A DNA stretch of 64,000 bases from assembly GCF_001956985.1 (NCBI RefSeq), contig NZ_CP019082.1, positions 6,014,001-6,078,000 on the forward strand, given 5' to 3'. Positions within the stretch are counted from its first letter, which is position 1. Every line of letters begins with the position of its first letter. The notes below the pieces were generated by a model. The model did not search any database. It was not told where the DNA came from and saw only the letters and a program-made list of their open reading frames with translations. The DNA comes from Paludisphaera borealis. GTDB taxonomy: Bacteria > Planctomycetota > Planctomycetia > Isosphaerales > Isosphaeraceae. Below are positions 54,005-62,860 of this stretch, in pieces. The position numbers and the translations under genes were made by a program.

Positions 54005-54487
54005 ATGTCGCGACGTATCCCCCCCTTCCGCCGCTCCACGACTCTGACGACGCTGCTCGCCCTGGCCCTGGGATCGGGCTGGGCCTGGCGCGAGGTGGTC
54101 CATGCGAAGGAACGCGCCGCGCTCGTCCCCTCGCAGACCATCGGCCTCGATCAGGTGCCGATGTCGGTCGCCAACGATCAGGGCAAGCCGGTCGGGAAGA
54201 TCGGCCTGTACCTGCAAGGCGAGACCGAAGGCTGCTCCAGCCTGGTGACGGGGAGGTTCGTCATCGACCCCGGCAAGTCGCCCCACGCCCCGCACGTCCA
54301 TCCCGACGAGGAGATCATGGTCATCGAGTCGGGCCACGGCGAGATCTTCTGCGACGGCAAGACGACCAAGGTCGGCCCCGGCTCGGTGATGTTCTCGGCG
54401 CCGAACGTCTCGCACAACATCAACAACACGGGCGACGAACCGCTCGCGTTCTACTTCGTGAAGTGGGTCCCCAAGACGGCCCGCTGA
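54005..54487 (+). CDS. Exported cupin-domain protein
   Basis: 160 residues from ATG 54005, chosen for its GGAG 8 bases upstream; ATG 53984 is in frame. A basic N-terminus and a hydrophobic helix (about 15-31) anchor or export it. The double-stranded beta-helix has the cupin metal motif PHVHPDEEIMVIESGHGE (two His and a Glu) and the second His in PGSVMFSAPNVSHNINN. The small size indicates a single cupin, either an enzyme or a small-molecule-binding protein. It converges with the Uma2 gene, 26 bp away. Confidence 0.82.
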   Translation: MSRRIPPFRRSTTLTTLLALALGSGWAWREVVHAKERAALVPSQTIGLDQVPMSVANDQGKPVGKIGLYLQGETEGCSSLVTGRFVIDPGKSPHAPHVHPDEEIMVIESGHGEIFCDGKTTKVGPGSVMFSAPNVSHNINNTGDEPLAFYFVKWVPKTAR

Positions 54488-54513
54488 GAACTTCGAAGGC
54501 CACGGGGCGGATC

Positions 54514-55125
54514 TCAGGGCAGGATATCCGCCACCGCCACTGCGCCCAGCTCGCGGCCGTCGACGACGACCGTGACCGCTTCGGTTGGATCGAGAGTCCG
54601 GACGACCTGATATGTCCCCGCCTCGGGCTGCGAATAGACTTCCAGTCGACCATCGACGATGTTGACGATCCAGTAGACGGGGATTTCACCCGACGCGTAA
54701 ATTCGGAGCTTCTCCGTGCGGTCGAGGCTGAGACTCGAATCGGCCACCTCGACGATCAGGGCGACCTGGGCCGAGTCGGGATGCCGCCTCGCATAATCGC
54801 GCGACCGCCCGCGAACGACCGCCGCGCCGGGCTCGGGCTCGCTGACGCCGCCGATGCGGATCGGGTCTTCCCGCGTTACGAAATACCCGTCTGGCGCCAG
54901 CCTGACGAGTGCTTCGGCCACGGCGCGGGCCGCGACGGAATGCGCGGGTTTCTTCGTCATCTTGGTCACCAGAAACCCGTTGATAAGCTCGACCTGATCC
55001 TGTTCGGTCAAGATCTCGGCGTCCGCCATCGCCTCGTACTGGTCGACGCTCAGCCTGTAGAGCGTCGAAACGACGGCGGCCGGAACCGAGCCCGGGGTCC
55101 CCGGCGTCGATGTCGTCGTGCTCAT
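54514..55125 (-). CDS. Uma2-family (DUF820) PD-(D/E)XK-fold protein, active-site Asp replaced
   Basis: 203 residues with the Uma2 layout: YRLSVDQYEAMADAEILTEQDQVELINGFLV, then VSEPEPGAAVVRG, then ALIVEVADSSLSLDRTEKLRIYA. Family members have Asp at the Gly100 position in SEPEPGAAV (normally PDxAVV), which would be a metal ligand, while Glu126, Asp135 and Lys139 are kept. Uma2 proteins are predicted restriction-endonuclease-like nucleases, strongly expanded in planctomycetes and cyanobacteria. Their biological role is unproven. The upstream neighbour is the aminotransferase gene, 14 bp away on the same strand. Confidence 0.88.
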   Translation of the reverse strand: MSTTTSTPGTPGSVPAAVVSTLYRLSVDQYEAMADAEILTEQDQVELINGFLVTKMTKKPAHSVAARAVAEALVRLAPDGYFVTREDPIRIGGVSEPEPGAAVVRGRSRDYARRHPDSAQVALIVEVADSSLSLDRTEKLRIYASGEIPVYWIVNIVDGRLEVYSQPEAGTYQVVRTLDPTEAVTVVVDGRELGAVAVADILP

Positions 55126-55139
55126 GGATTCCTCCGAAT

Positions 55140-56540
55140 TCAGCGGCCGGCTTCGATGCCTTCCTCGGCCAGGATTTCGCCGAGGCTGCGATCGAGGACG
55201 GCGATCATGGCGTCGATCTGTTCGGCGGTCACGATCAAGGGGGGGCCGAAGGCGATCCAGTGGGGGTCGAACCGGCAGAGCATGCCGTGTTCGAGGGCTC
55301 GCCGGCCGACCTTCACGCCGAGGGCCGTCGCGTCGGGGAAGCGTTCCTTGGTATCGACGTCGCGGACGAATTCGATGCCGAGGAACAGCCCTTTGCCACG
55401 AATGTCGCCGATCACACGGTGCTTGCTCGCCAGCTCCTCGAACCGACGACGGAGCTGCGAGCCGCGCTCGCGTGCGTTGGCGAGCAGGTCGCGTTCAATG
55501 ATCTCGCTAAGCACGGCGATTCCGGCCGCGCACGAGATCGGGTTGCCCTCGAACGTGTGGCCTTCGACAAACCCCGGATTGGTCGCGATCGGCCCCCAGA
55601 AGGCGTCGGCGATCGGGCGGCGGCAGATCATCGCCGAGATCGGCGCGTAGCCGCCGCTCATCCCCTTGGCGATGCACAGGATGTCGGGCGTCACGCCGAA
55701 CGTCTCGGCCGCGAACATCTGCCCCGTGCGACCGATCCCCGTGATGATCTCGTCGAAGATCAAGAGGATGTTGTGGCGGTCGCAGATCTCCCGGAGGATC
55801 GGCAGATACTCCTCGGGAGGGTCGATGATTCCGCCCGTGTGGCCGATCGGCTCGACCATGATCGCCGCGACCGTGGCCGGGTCTTCCATATCGATGACCG
55901 ACTCGATGAGCGTCGCGCACGTGATGTCGCAATCGGGGTATTCCTTGCCGAACGGGCAGCGGTAGCAGGTCGGCGGAAAGACGTGCAGGAAGCCCGGGGC
56001 CATCGGCTCGTTCACGGTCTTGCGCGACTTCAGGCCCGAGGCCGAGAGCGCGCCCAGGGTCGAGCCGTGCCACGACTGGTAGCGGCTGATGATCTTGTAC
56101 TTGCCGGGCGAGCCGGTCAGCTTGTGGTACTGCCTGGCCAGCTTGATCGCCGCTTCGGTGACTTCAGCCCCGCCGGTCTCGAACTTGACCGTCGAGAGGT
56201 CGCCGGGCGCGAGTTCGGCCAGCATGTTGGCCAGTTGCACGGCGAGCGGGTTCGTGCCGTGCATGGGGGGCGAGAAGGTCAGGACGTCGAGCTGGGCGCG
56301 GATGGCGTCGATCACGCGGCGGTTGTTGTGGCCGACCGAGGCGACGTAAATGCCCGAAAGCGCGTCGAGGTACCGCTTGCCGGCGACGTCCCAGTAATAG
56401 ACGCCGTCGGCCCTGGCCATGATGAGCGGCTGCTTCGACCACTCGGCCATCTGGTCGCGGACGAAAATCTGGCGGAGGAACGCCTCCTCCGAGGTCTGGG
56501 CGGCGGTGATCAGATCGGGTACGGCGCCGGCTGCGGCCAT
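55140..56540 (-). CDS. Class III PLP-dependent aminotransferase
   Basis: 466 residues. It has the class III fold: ETGGAEVTEAAIKLARQYHKLTG, SRYQSWHGSTLGALSASG, LIFDEIITGIGRTG (Asp263 to the pyridine nitrogen) and CIAKGMSGGYAP (Lys292, the PLP Schiff-base residue), then EGHTFEGNPISCAAG. The family transfers an amino group from an omega- or alpha-amino acid to pyruvate, oxaloacetate or 2-oxoglutarate. A Cys-rich segment, CYRCPFGKEYPDCDITC (residues ~192-208), is typical of one planctomycete subgroup. The start overlaps the M20 peptidase gene's end by 31 bp. Confidence 0.92.
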   Translation of the reverse strand: MAAAGAVPDLITAAQTSEEAFLRQIFVRDQMAEWSKQPLIMARADGVYYWDVAGKRYLDALSGIYVASVGHNNRRVIDAIRAQLDVLTFSPPMHGTNPLAVQLANMLAELAPGDLSTVKFETGGAEVTEAAIKLARQYHKLTGSPGKYKIISRYQSWHGSTLGALSASGLKSRKTVNEPMAPGFLHVFPPTCYRCPFGKEYPDCDITCATLIESVIDMEDPATVAAIMVEPIGHTGGIIDPPEEYLPILREICDRHNILLIFDEIITGIGRTGQMFAAETFGVTPDILCIAKGMSGGYAPISAMICRRPIADAFWGPIATNPGFVEGHTFEGNPISCAAGIAVLSEIIERDLLANARERGSQLRRRFEELASKHRVIGDIRGKGLFLGIEFVRDVDTKERFPDATALGVKVGRRALEHGMLCRFDPHWIAFGPPLIVTAEQIDAMIAVLDRSLGEILAEEGIEAGR

Positions 56541-57742
56541 TCCTCATCCTCCGTTTGCGCTCTTCCCGAAGCACAGTAGGCCACGGCCGTGAGCGCGTAG
56601 AGCAGGGCGACGCGTTCCATATCGGCGATGTCGGCCCATTCGGCGACCGTGTGCTGGCCGCCCGCGCGCGGGCCGTGGGTGATGGCCGGGACGCCGGCCA
56701 ACGCCCAGAAACTGTTGCCGTCATCCACGAACGGCTTGCCGCCCAGGGGGATGCGGCGGTTCGAGATCTGCTGGTAACTCGCTTGAAAGATCGAGACGAA
56801 CGGGTCGGCCTGATCGAGATGGAACGCATCGCGAATGAACAGCCAGTCGCATTCGATGCGCGTCCCCGACTCGCGCGCCAGGTCGGCCAGCAGGGTGCGG
56901 AATTCCGTCTCGGTCGCGCGGCCGTCGGTTCCCGGCAGCCATCGCCGGGTGCCTTCGAGCCGGCATTCCTGAGGGTACTGGTTGTAGATCTCGCCCGAGT
57001 GGATCTGGCCGATGAAGACGCTCGCGGAACCGCAGATCGAGTGGACGATCTCAGCCAGCTTCGCGTCCCATCGCTTCAGCCGCGCGACGAGTTCGGCCCC
57101 CGCCGCGATCACGCTGGGCTCGTCCATCGGGCGCATCACTTCATGGACGGGCGGACCGGTGCGGCTGATGCGGACCTTCCACGTCGCGCAGCCGCGGCCG
57201 TCGGTCGGCAACACGTCGGACAGCGGTTCCGGGAGCAACACCGCGTCGCCGACGATCCCCTCGCGAATCAAGCGGTCGAGCTGGCGGCCGTCGCCCCAGG
57301 GGGCTTCGTGCAGGTCGTGGGCCGTCAGCAGGATTGAGCCGGCCGTAAGGGCCTTGGAGTCGCGGAGCATCCGGAGCGCCTCGACCGCGGCGGCCACGCC
57401 CCCCTTCATGTCGGACGCGCCGCTGCCGCGCAGCAAGTCGTCCTCGACGCGGGCGGGGACGAACGGCAGGTGGACGGTGTCGAGGTGGCCGTTGAACTGG
57501 AGCGTCCGCCCCGGCTTTCCCGTCTCGAACCGGACGACGACCGCCGGCGCGGCGGGATGCCCGCCGTCGGGCCGCTCGACCTCGAAGCCGTCGGCCTCAA
57601 GGATCTCGGCCAGTCGATCGCAGGCCTTCCCGGCCTGGCCGGTGGGGCTCGGAGCGTCGATCAGCAGAAAGGCCGTGTCGACCAGCCGGTCGCGGTCCCG
57701 ATGCTTGACGAGATGATCGATAATGCTCTGTGGATGATCCAT
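56510..57742 (-). CDS. M20-family metallopeptidase/amidohydrolase
   Basis: 410 residues from ATG 57742; longer frames lack the family N-terminus. The zinc-binding pattern of M20/M25/M40 is visible: NGHLDTV (His), GASDMKGG (bridging Asp), AHDLHEAPWGD in the place of the usual Glu-Glu, and AITHGPRAGGQHTVAEW (His). The central dimerisation domain is present (CRLEGTRRWLPG). It could deacylate an amino acid or cut a small peptide (ArgE/DapE type). Its overlap with the aminotransferase suggests they process one amino-acid substrate in sequence. Confidence 0.9.
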   Translation of the reverse strand: MDHPQSIIDHLVKHRDRDRLVDTAFLLIDAPSPTGQAGKACDRLAEILEADGFEVERPDGGHPAAPAVVVRFETGKPGRTLQFNGHLDTVHLPFVPARVEDDLLRGSGASDMKGGVAAAVEALRMLRDSKALTAGSILLTAHDLHEAPWGDGRQLDRLIREGIVGDAVLLPEPLSDVLPTDGRGCATWKVRISRTGPPVHEVMRPMDEPSVIAAGAELVARLKRWDAKLAEIVHSICGSASVFIGQIHSGEIYNQYPQECRLEGTRRWLPGTDGRATETEFRTLLADLARESGTRIECDWLFIRDAFHLDQADPFVSIFQASYQQISNRRIPLGGKPFVDDGNSFWALAGVPAITHGPRAGGQHTVAEWADIADMERVALLYALTAVAYCASGRAQTEDEEWPQPAPYPI

Positions 57743-57906
57743 CCGTCCGATGATACAACGGCGTATCGCCTTGCACCATTGGCTCTCGACCGGGAATCGA
57801 GGTCCCGTTACAGTTTGTTTTACAGTGATGAGATCCCGATCGAGAGGCGATCGCACTCCGGCCGCGTCCGGCCGCTCCCCCCGCCCGAAATCATCGGAGG
57901 TTGATC

Positions 57907-59130
57907 TTGCCCCCTCTGCGCGTCTCGACCGCACGGCCGCTCTTCGCGGGCCTGCTCCTCGTCCTCGCCGCGACGTCGGCCAAGGATGTCCGAGCTGACG
58001 GCCCGCCCAAACCCTGGGTTTTCAAGGACCACGACCGCATCGTGTTCGTCGGCGATACGCTGATCGAGCGCGACCAGCGCTACGGCTATCTCGAAACGGT
58101 GCTGACGATCGAGAATCCGAGCCTCGACCTGACGTTTCGGAACCTCGGCTGGAGCGGCGACACGGTCCGCGGGCTCTCGCGAGCGGGCTTCGATCCCCCC
58201 GAAGCCGGGTTCAAGGCGCTCAAGGAACAGGTGCTGGCCGCCAAGCCCACCGTGCTGATCGTCGGCTACGGCATGGCCGACTCGTTCGACGGCCCGGCGG
58301 GGCTTTCCCGGTTCGTCGAAGGCTACAACGCCTTTCTCGATGCCGTCGCCCCGGCCAAGGCGCGGTTGGTGCTGCTCTCCCCCTTGCCGCACGAAGCCTT
58401 GCCGGCCCCGCTGCCCGACCCGACCGCCCACAACCGCGACCTGGCACTCTACGCCGAGGCCGTCGGCAAGATCGCGCAAGAACGCAATGCTGCGTTCATC
58501 GACCTGTTCAACGGCGTCCAGCGCCAGCGCGGGGGCCCCAGGGCCGGGGTCGCCCCCGATACCGACGACGGCATCCACCTGACGGCCCTGGGCTCGTGGC
58601 GGCTGGCGGACTCGTCCTTCTTGGTAGGCTCCAGGAAGCGGACCTTCACGACACTGCCGTTCGACGTGAAGGACGTCGAAGAGACGGATCAGGTCAGGAA
58701 GTTCGTCAGCTTCGATTCCCGACTGCACCGTCCGCTCGCCCCCGGCGATGCGAACGACCGGACGTACGTGCTCCAGTTCCAGGGCCTCAAGCCCGGTCGC
58801 TACGTACTGAAGATCGACGGCCGGCCCGTCGCCGCTAGGACCGCCGAGGAGTGGGCCGCTGGGGTCGGACTCCCGCCCTGGCCGGCGATCGAGCAGGTCG
58901 AGCAGCTTCGCAAGACGATCAACGAGAAGAACCTGCTGTTCTTCTATCGCTGGCGGCCGCAGAACATCACCTACCTCTTCGGATTCCGCAAGCACGAGCA
59001 GGGGCGGAACGCGATCGAGATCCCTCAGTTCGACCCGCTCGTCGACGCCAAGGAGAAGGAGATCGCCCGACTCCGCAAGCCCGTCGCCCACACTTACGAG
59101 CTGATCCGAGAGAACGAGGTGTCCCAATGA
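57907..59130 (+). CDS. Exported SGNH/GDSL hydrolase-like protein with Thr for the catalytic Ser
   Basis: 407 residues from TTG 57907, chosen because GGAGG lies 6 bases upstream; TTG 57901 would leave no spacing. After a signal peptide the first block reads RIVFVGDTLIER, so Thr51 stands where GDSL hydrolases have Ser. Block II is FRNLGWSGDTV, and the Asp-x-x-His block is DTDDGIHLTALG. A C-terminal ~150-residue region is shared with planctomycete homologues. Such proteins are usually next to heme-domain proteins, and here the stop overlaps the next start by 4 bp (ATGA). Enzymatic activity is uncertain because of the substitution. Confidence 0.85.
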   Translation: MPPLRVSTARPLFAGLLLVLAATSAKDVRADGPPKPWVFKDHDRIVFVGDTLIERDQRYGYLETVLTIENPSLDLTFRNLGWSGDTVRGLSRAGFDPPEAGFKALKEQVLAAKPTVLIVGYGMADSFDGPAGLSRFVEGYNAFLDAVAPAKARLVLLSPLPHEALPAPLPDPTAHNRDLALYAEAVGKIAQERNAAFIDLFNGVQRQRGGPRAGVAPDTDDGIHLTALGSWRLADSSFLVGSRKRTFTTLPFDVKDVEETDQVRKFVSFDSRLHRPLAPGDANDRTYVLQFQGLKPGRYVLKIDGRPVAARTAEEWAAGVGLPPWPAIEQVEQLRKTINEKNLLFFYRWRPQNITYLFGFRKHEQGRNAIEIPQFDPLVDAKEKEIARLRKPVAHTYELIRENEVSQ

Positions 59131-62100
59131 GCAACCGAACCCGGCGCTCCGCGTCCATCCTTCTTTGCAACCTCGCCGCGTTGTTGCTGACCCTGAACGC
59201 CTCGACGTCCGCGCTCGCCCAGAACGCGACCGGGCCGCTGCCCGACCCCGATCCCGAGGTCGAGCGCAAGTCGTTCATCATGGCCGACGGCTTCGAGGTC
59301 AACCTCTACGCCGCCGACCCCCTGATCGCCAAGCCGATCCAGATGAACTTCGACTCGGAAGGCCGCCTCTGGATCGCCAGCTCCGAGGTCTATCCCCAGA
59401 TCAAGCCTGGCCAGGAAGCCAACGACAAGGTCTTAATCGTCGAGGACGCCGACGGCGACGGCCGGGCCGAGAAGACGACCGTCTTCGCCGACGGTCTCTT
59501 GATCCCGACCGGAGTCGAGCCCGGCGACGGCGGCGTCTACGTGGCCAACAGCACCGAGCTGCTCCACTTCAAGGACACCGATGGCGACGGCAAGGGCGAC
59601 GCGAAGCGCGTCGTGCTCTCGGGCTTCGGCACCGAAGACACTCACCACCTGCTCCATACGCTGCGGTGGGCTCACGACGGCATGCTGTACATGAATCAGT
59701 CGATTTATATTCACAGCCATATCGAGACGCCGCACGGCGTGCGCCGGCTCAACGGCGGCGGAATCTGGCGGTTCCGGCCCGAGACGATGGAGCTCGGCGT
59801 CTTCGTTCGAGGGTTCGTGAACGCCTGGGGCCACCAGGTCGACCGCTGGGGCCAGTCGTTCGCCACCGACGGCGCGGGGGGCGAGGGGATCAACTATTGC
59901 CTGCCGGGCGCGTACTACGTGACGGCCGTCGACGCGACGCGGATTCTCAAGGGGTTGAATCCGGGCAGTCCCAAGTACTCCGGATTGGAGGTCGCCAGCG
60001 GCCGGCATCTGCCCGAGTCGTGGCAGGGGAGCATGCTGACCAACGACTTCCGGGGCAACCGCGTCTGCCGGTTCGTGGTCAGCGACGACGGCTCGGGCTT
60101 CGCCTCGCGCGAGCAGTCCGAACTCATCAAGACGCGCCACGCTTCGTTCCGGCCGATCGACGTGAAGATGGGGCCCGACGGCGCGATCTACATCGCCGAC
60201 TGGTACAACCCGATCATCCAGCACGGCGAGGTCGACTTCCGCGACCCCCGGCGCGACCACTCGCGCGGCCGGATCTGGCGGGTCACGGCCAAGGGCCGTC
60301 CGCTCGTCGAGCGCCCGAAGCTGGTTTCGGCCGACGTCCCCCGCCTGCTCGAAGCGCTCGCGGCCCCCGAAGACTACACCCGGCACCACGCCAAGCGCGT
60401 GCTCAAGGATCGGGGGGCCGCGAAGGTCGTCCCCGCGCTGGCGGCCTGGGTCAAGGCTCTCAAGCCGGCCGACGCCCGCTATGAGCATCTTCGGCTCGAA
60501 GCCCTCTGGGTTTACCAGGGGCTCAACGTCGTCGAGCCCGCGCTGCTCGGCGGCTTGCTCGAATCGCCCGACGGCCGCGTTCGCGCCGCGGCGGTCCGCG
60601 TCGTCGAGTTCTGGAAGGACCGACTGCCGGACGCCCTGGCCCTGCTGGCGCCTCGCGTCGAGGATGAGAACCCTCGGGTGCGGCTCGAAGCGGTCCGCGT
60701 CCTGGCCCAGATTCCTAGCCAGCAGGCCGCAAGCCTGGCCATGCGGGCGCTCGACAAGCCGGTCGACACGTTTCTCGACTACGCCTTGTGGCTGACCGCC
60801 CGCCAGCTTGCGCCGGCGTGGCTCCCTGGCGTTCAGGCCGGGACGTTCGATTTCGACGGCCACCCGCGCCGGCTGGTCTTCGCCCTTCAGGCCGAAGGGT
60901 CCGCCCAGGTTCTCAAGCCGCTGCTGAGCCTTTACCGATCGGGCCGCGTGCCCAACGAGCAGGACGAGGCCGCGCTGAACCTGATCACGGCGGTCGGCGG
61001 TCCCAACGAGCTGGCCCTTGTGCTCGATCTGGTGGAACGTGAGAAGTCGCTCCCCAGCAGCCGCCGGGCGACGTTGCTGAACGCCCTGGTTCGCGCCAGT
61101 CGCGATCGCAAGGCGGTGCCGTCCGGCGACCTGTCGGCCCTCGGCGCCCTCTTCGCCGAGCCCGACGACGCGCTCCGCGCGGCCGCGGCGTCGGCCGCCG
61201 GCGCGTGGAAGATCGTGGGGCTCGCTCCCAAGCTGACCGAGCTGGCGAAGGACGAGAAGGTCGCGCCGGCGGTCCGTCAGCAGGCCGTCGGGGCCTTGCT
61301 GGGGCTCGGCGACGCCGAATCGGCCCGCGTGGTCGAGACGCTCGCCGACTCGGGCGGTTCCAACGGGGTTCAGGCCCTGGCCCTCGCCGCCCTGGCTTCT
61401 CACAATCCCCAGGCGGCCGCCCCCCGCGTCGCGCGCTGGCTGGCCAGCCTCAAGGCGGATCAAGCGGACGAGGCGAAACGGGTCGTCGCGCGGTTCCTCG
61501 AACGTCGCGACGGCCCGGCCGCGCTGGCCAAGGCGATCGCCGACGCGAAGGTCGAATCCGACCTCGCCAAGCTCTGCATCCGCGACGTCCAGGCGTCTGG
61601 ACGCTCGGCTCCCGAGCTGATCGACGCCCTCGGCAAGGCCGCCGGCCTGGGCGCGACGAACCGCGTCTACTCGGCCGAGGAGAAGACGGCGATCCTCGCC
61701 GAGATCAGCCACGGCGACCCCGCGCGCGGCGAGGCGATCTTCCGACGCGCCCAGTTGACCTGCCTGAAATGCCACGCGGTCGCCGGCTCGGGCGGCCAGG
61801 TCGGCCCGGGACTGGAGAGCATCGGCGCGAGTGCTCCGATCGACTACCTGCTCGATTCGATCATCGAACCGAACAAGGCGGTCAAGGAGAACTTCCACTC
61901 GCTCATCGTCGGAACCGACGACGGCCGCGTGATCAACGGCATCAAAGTCCGGCAGTCGGACGCCGAGCTGGTCGTGCGCGACGCCGACGACCGCGAGGTC
62001 GCCATCCCGGTCAGCTCGATCGAGGACCAGAAGCCGGGCCCCTCGCTCATGCCCAACGGGTTGACCGATCCGCTCACCCGCGCCGAACTGGTCGACCTGG

Positions 62101-62612
62101 TCCGGTTCCTCTCCGAGCTGGGCAAGATCGGCCCTTACTCAGTGGGCAAGGATCGGGTCCTTCGCCGCTGGCAGGCGCTTGAGAGCACGCCCGAAGCCGC
62201 CACGGCGATGATCCGCACGAGCATCGAGGCGGTGATCCAGAACCAGCAATCGTGGGCGTGGCGGCCGATCTACACGACGGTCGGCGGCGTCTTGCCGTCG
62301 GGCGAGCTGCCGGTCAATCCCCGCGTCAACCAGGCGCCGCCGATCGCCGTCGCGCAGTCGGCCGTCCAGTTGACGACTCCAGGAAAGATCAAGCTCCGGT
62401 TCGATTCGGCGAAGGACCTGTCGTTCTGGATCGACGGCCGCCGCGTCGAACCGACCTCGGCTGAACCCGATGCGCTCGTGCTCGACCTCGACCGCGGCGC
62501 TCACATGTTGTCGGTCGCCTTCGAGCCGGCCCGCCGCCCCGAAGGCGTGCGGTGCATTCTCGAAGACGTCGCCGGTTCCTCGGCCCAGGCCCTTCCGGTT
62601 CTGGGGAAGTAA
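59127..62612 (+). CDS. Giant propeller/HEAT/CxxCH heme-binding exported protein (Pirellula/Verrucomicrobium type)
   Basis: 1161 residues. A signal peptide (about 1-31) is followed by a sorbosone/glucose-dehydrogenase-like propeller (about 45-400; repeats of VNLYAADPLIAKP, DADGDGRAEKTTVFADG, GPDGAIYIADWYNP). Next come HEAT-like helical repeats (about 400-840) and a cytochrome-c-type domain with Cys879-Leu-Lys-Cys882-His883 and a distal GTDDGRVINGI block. A small beta domain completes it. This matches the planctomycete/verrucomicrobial membrane-bound dehydrogenase and heme families (the TIGR02604/TIGR02603 type). It probably oxidises sugars or polysaccharide fragments in the periplasm, with the adjacent SGNH-like protein acting on the same substrate. 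Confidence 0.92.
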   Translation: MSNRTRRSASILLCNLAALLLTLNASTSALAQNATGPLPDPDPEVERKSFIMADGFEVNLYAADPLIAKPIQMNFDSEGRLWIASSEVYPQIKPGQEANDKVLIVEDADGDGRAEKTTVFADGLLIPTGVEPGDGGVYVANSTELLHFKDTDGDGKGDAKRVVLSGFGTEDTHHLLHTLRWAHDGMLYMNQSIYIHSHIETPHGVRRLNGGGIWRFRPETMELGVFVRGFVNAWGHQVDRWGQSFATDGAGGEGINYCLPGAYYVTAVDATRILKGLNPGSPKYSGLEVASGRHLPESWQGSMLTNDFRGNRVCRFVVSDDGSGFASREQSELIKTRHASFRPIDVKMGPDGAIYIADWYNPIIQHGEVDFRDPRRDHSRGRIWRVTAKGRPLVERPKLVSADVPRLLEALAAPEDYTRHHAKRVLKDRGAAKVVPALAAWVKALKPADARYEHLRLEALWVYQGLNVVEPALLGGLLESPDGRVRAAAVRVVEFWKDRLPDALALLAPRVEDENPRVRLEAVRVLAQIPSQQAASLAMRALDKPVDTFLDYALWLTARQLAPAWLPGVQAGTFDFDGHPRRLVFALQAEGSAQVLKPLLSLYRSGRVPNEQDEAALNLITAVGGPNELALVLDLVEREKSLPSSRRATLLNALVRASRDRKAVPSGDLSALGALFAEPDDALRAAAASAAGAWKIVGLAPKLTELAKDEKVAPAVRQQAVGALLGLGDAESARVVETLADSGGSNGVQALALAALASHNPQAAAPRVARWLASLKADQADEAKRVVARFLERRDGPAALAKAIADAKVESDLAKLCIRDVQASGRSAPELIDALGKAAGLGATNRVYSAEEKTAILAEISHGDPARGEAIFRRAQLTCLKCHAVAGSGGQVGPGLESIGASAPIDYLLDSIIEPNKAVKENFHSLIVGTDDGRVINGIKVRQSDAELVVRDADDREVAIPVSSIEDQKPGPSLMPNGLTDPLTRAELVDLVRFLSELGKIGPYSVGKDRVLRRWQALESTPEAATAMIRTSIEAVIQNQQSWAWRPIYTTVGGVLPSGELPVNPRVNQAPPIAVAQSAVQLTTPGKIKLRFDSAKDLSFWIDGRRVEPTSAEPDALVLDLDRGAHMLSVAFEPARRPEGVRCILEDVAGSSAQALPVLGK

Positions 62613-62643
62613 CGCCAGTCGTCTCTCATGTGTGAGTCGTTTC

Positions 62644-62844
62644 ATGGCGGACGAAGCCTCGATACAGCCGCTGCCACCGTCTCCGCCGCCGTCGCCCGCG
62701 TCCGCGTCCGCCGACGATTCTCCGCAAGACCGCTGTCCGGCGTGCCCGGTCTGCGGCGGGCGGCTGGTCGAGCGGCGCGGGAAGCTGATCTGTTCGCGAT
62801 GTCGGACAATCTGCGAGACGTGCTGCGAGGGCGGACGCGGCTGA
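62644..62844 (+). CDS. Small zinc-ribbon protein
   Basis: 66 residues from ATG 62644. The first half is Pro/Ser/Ala-rich, the second is a zinc ribbon with CPACPVCGG and CSRCRTICETCCEG, giving eight cysteines in 35 residues. Proteins of this kind are common in planctomycetes and have no defined role. It sits 31 bp after the giant heme protein and 16 bp before the ATPase gene on the same strand. Confidence 0.75.
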   Translation: MADEASIQPLPPSPPPSPASASADDSPQDRCPACPVCGGRLVERRGKLICSRCRTICETCCEGGRG

Positions 62845-62860
62845 GGAAGAATGGGATTCC

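Noticed and set aside
59433-61898. Long antisense frame (821 codons) opposite the giant heme protein
   Set aside because: The sense strand is a clear multi-domain protein; high GC content leaves antisense frames open. Its product is Arg/Gly/Asp-rich with no domain.
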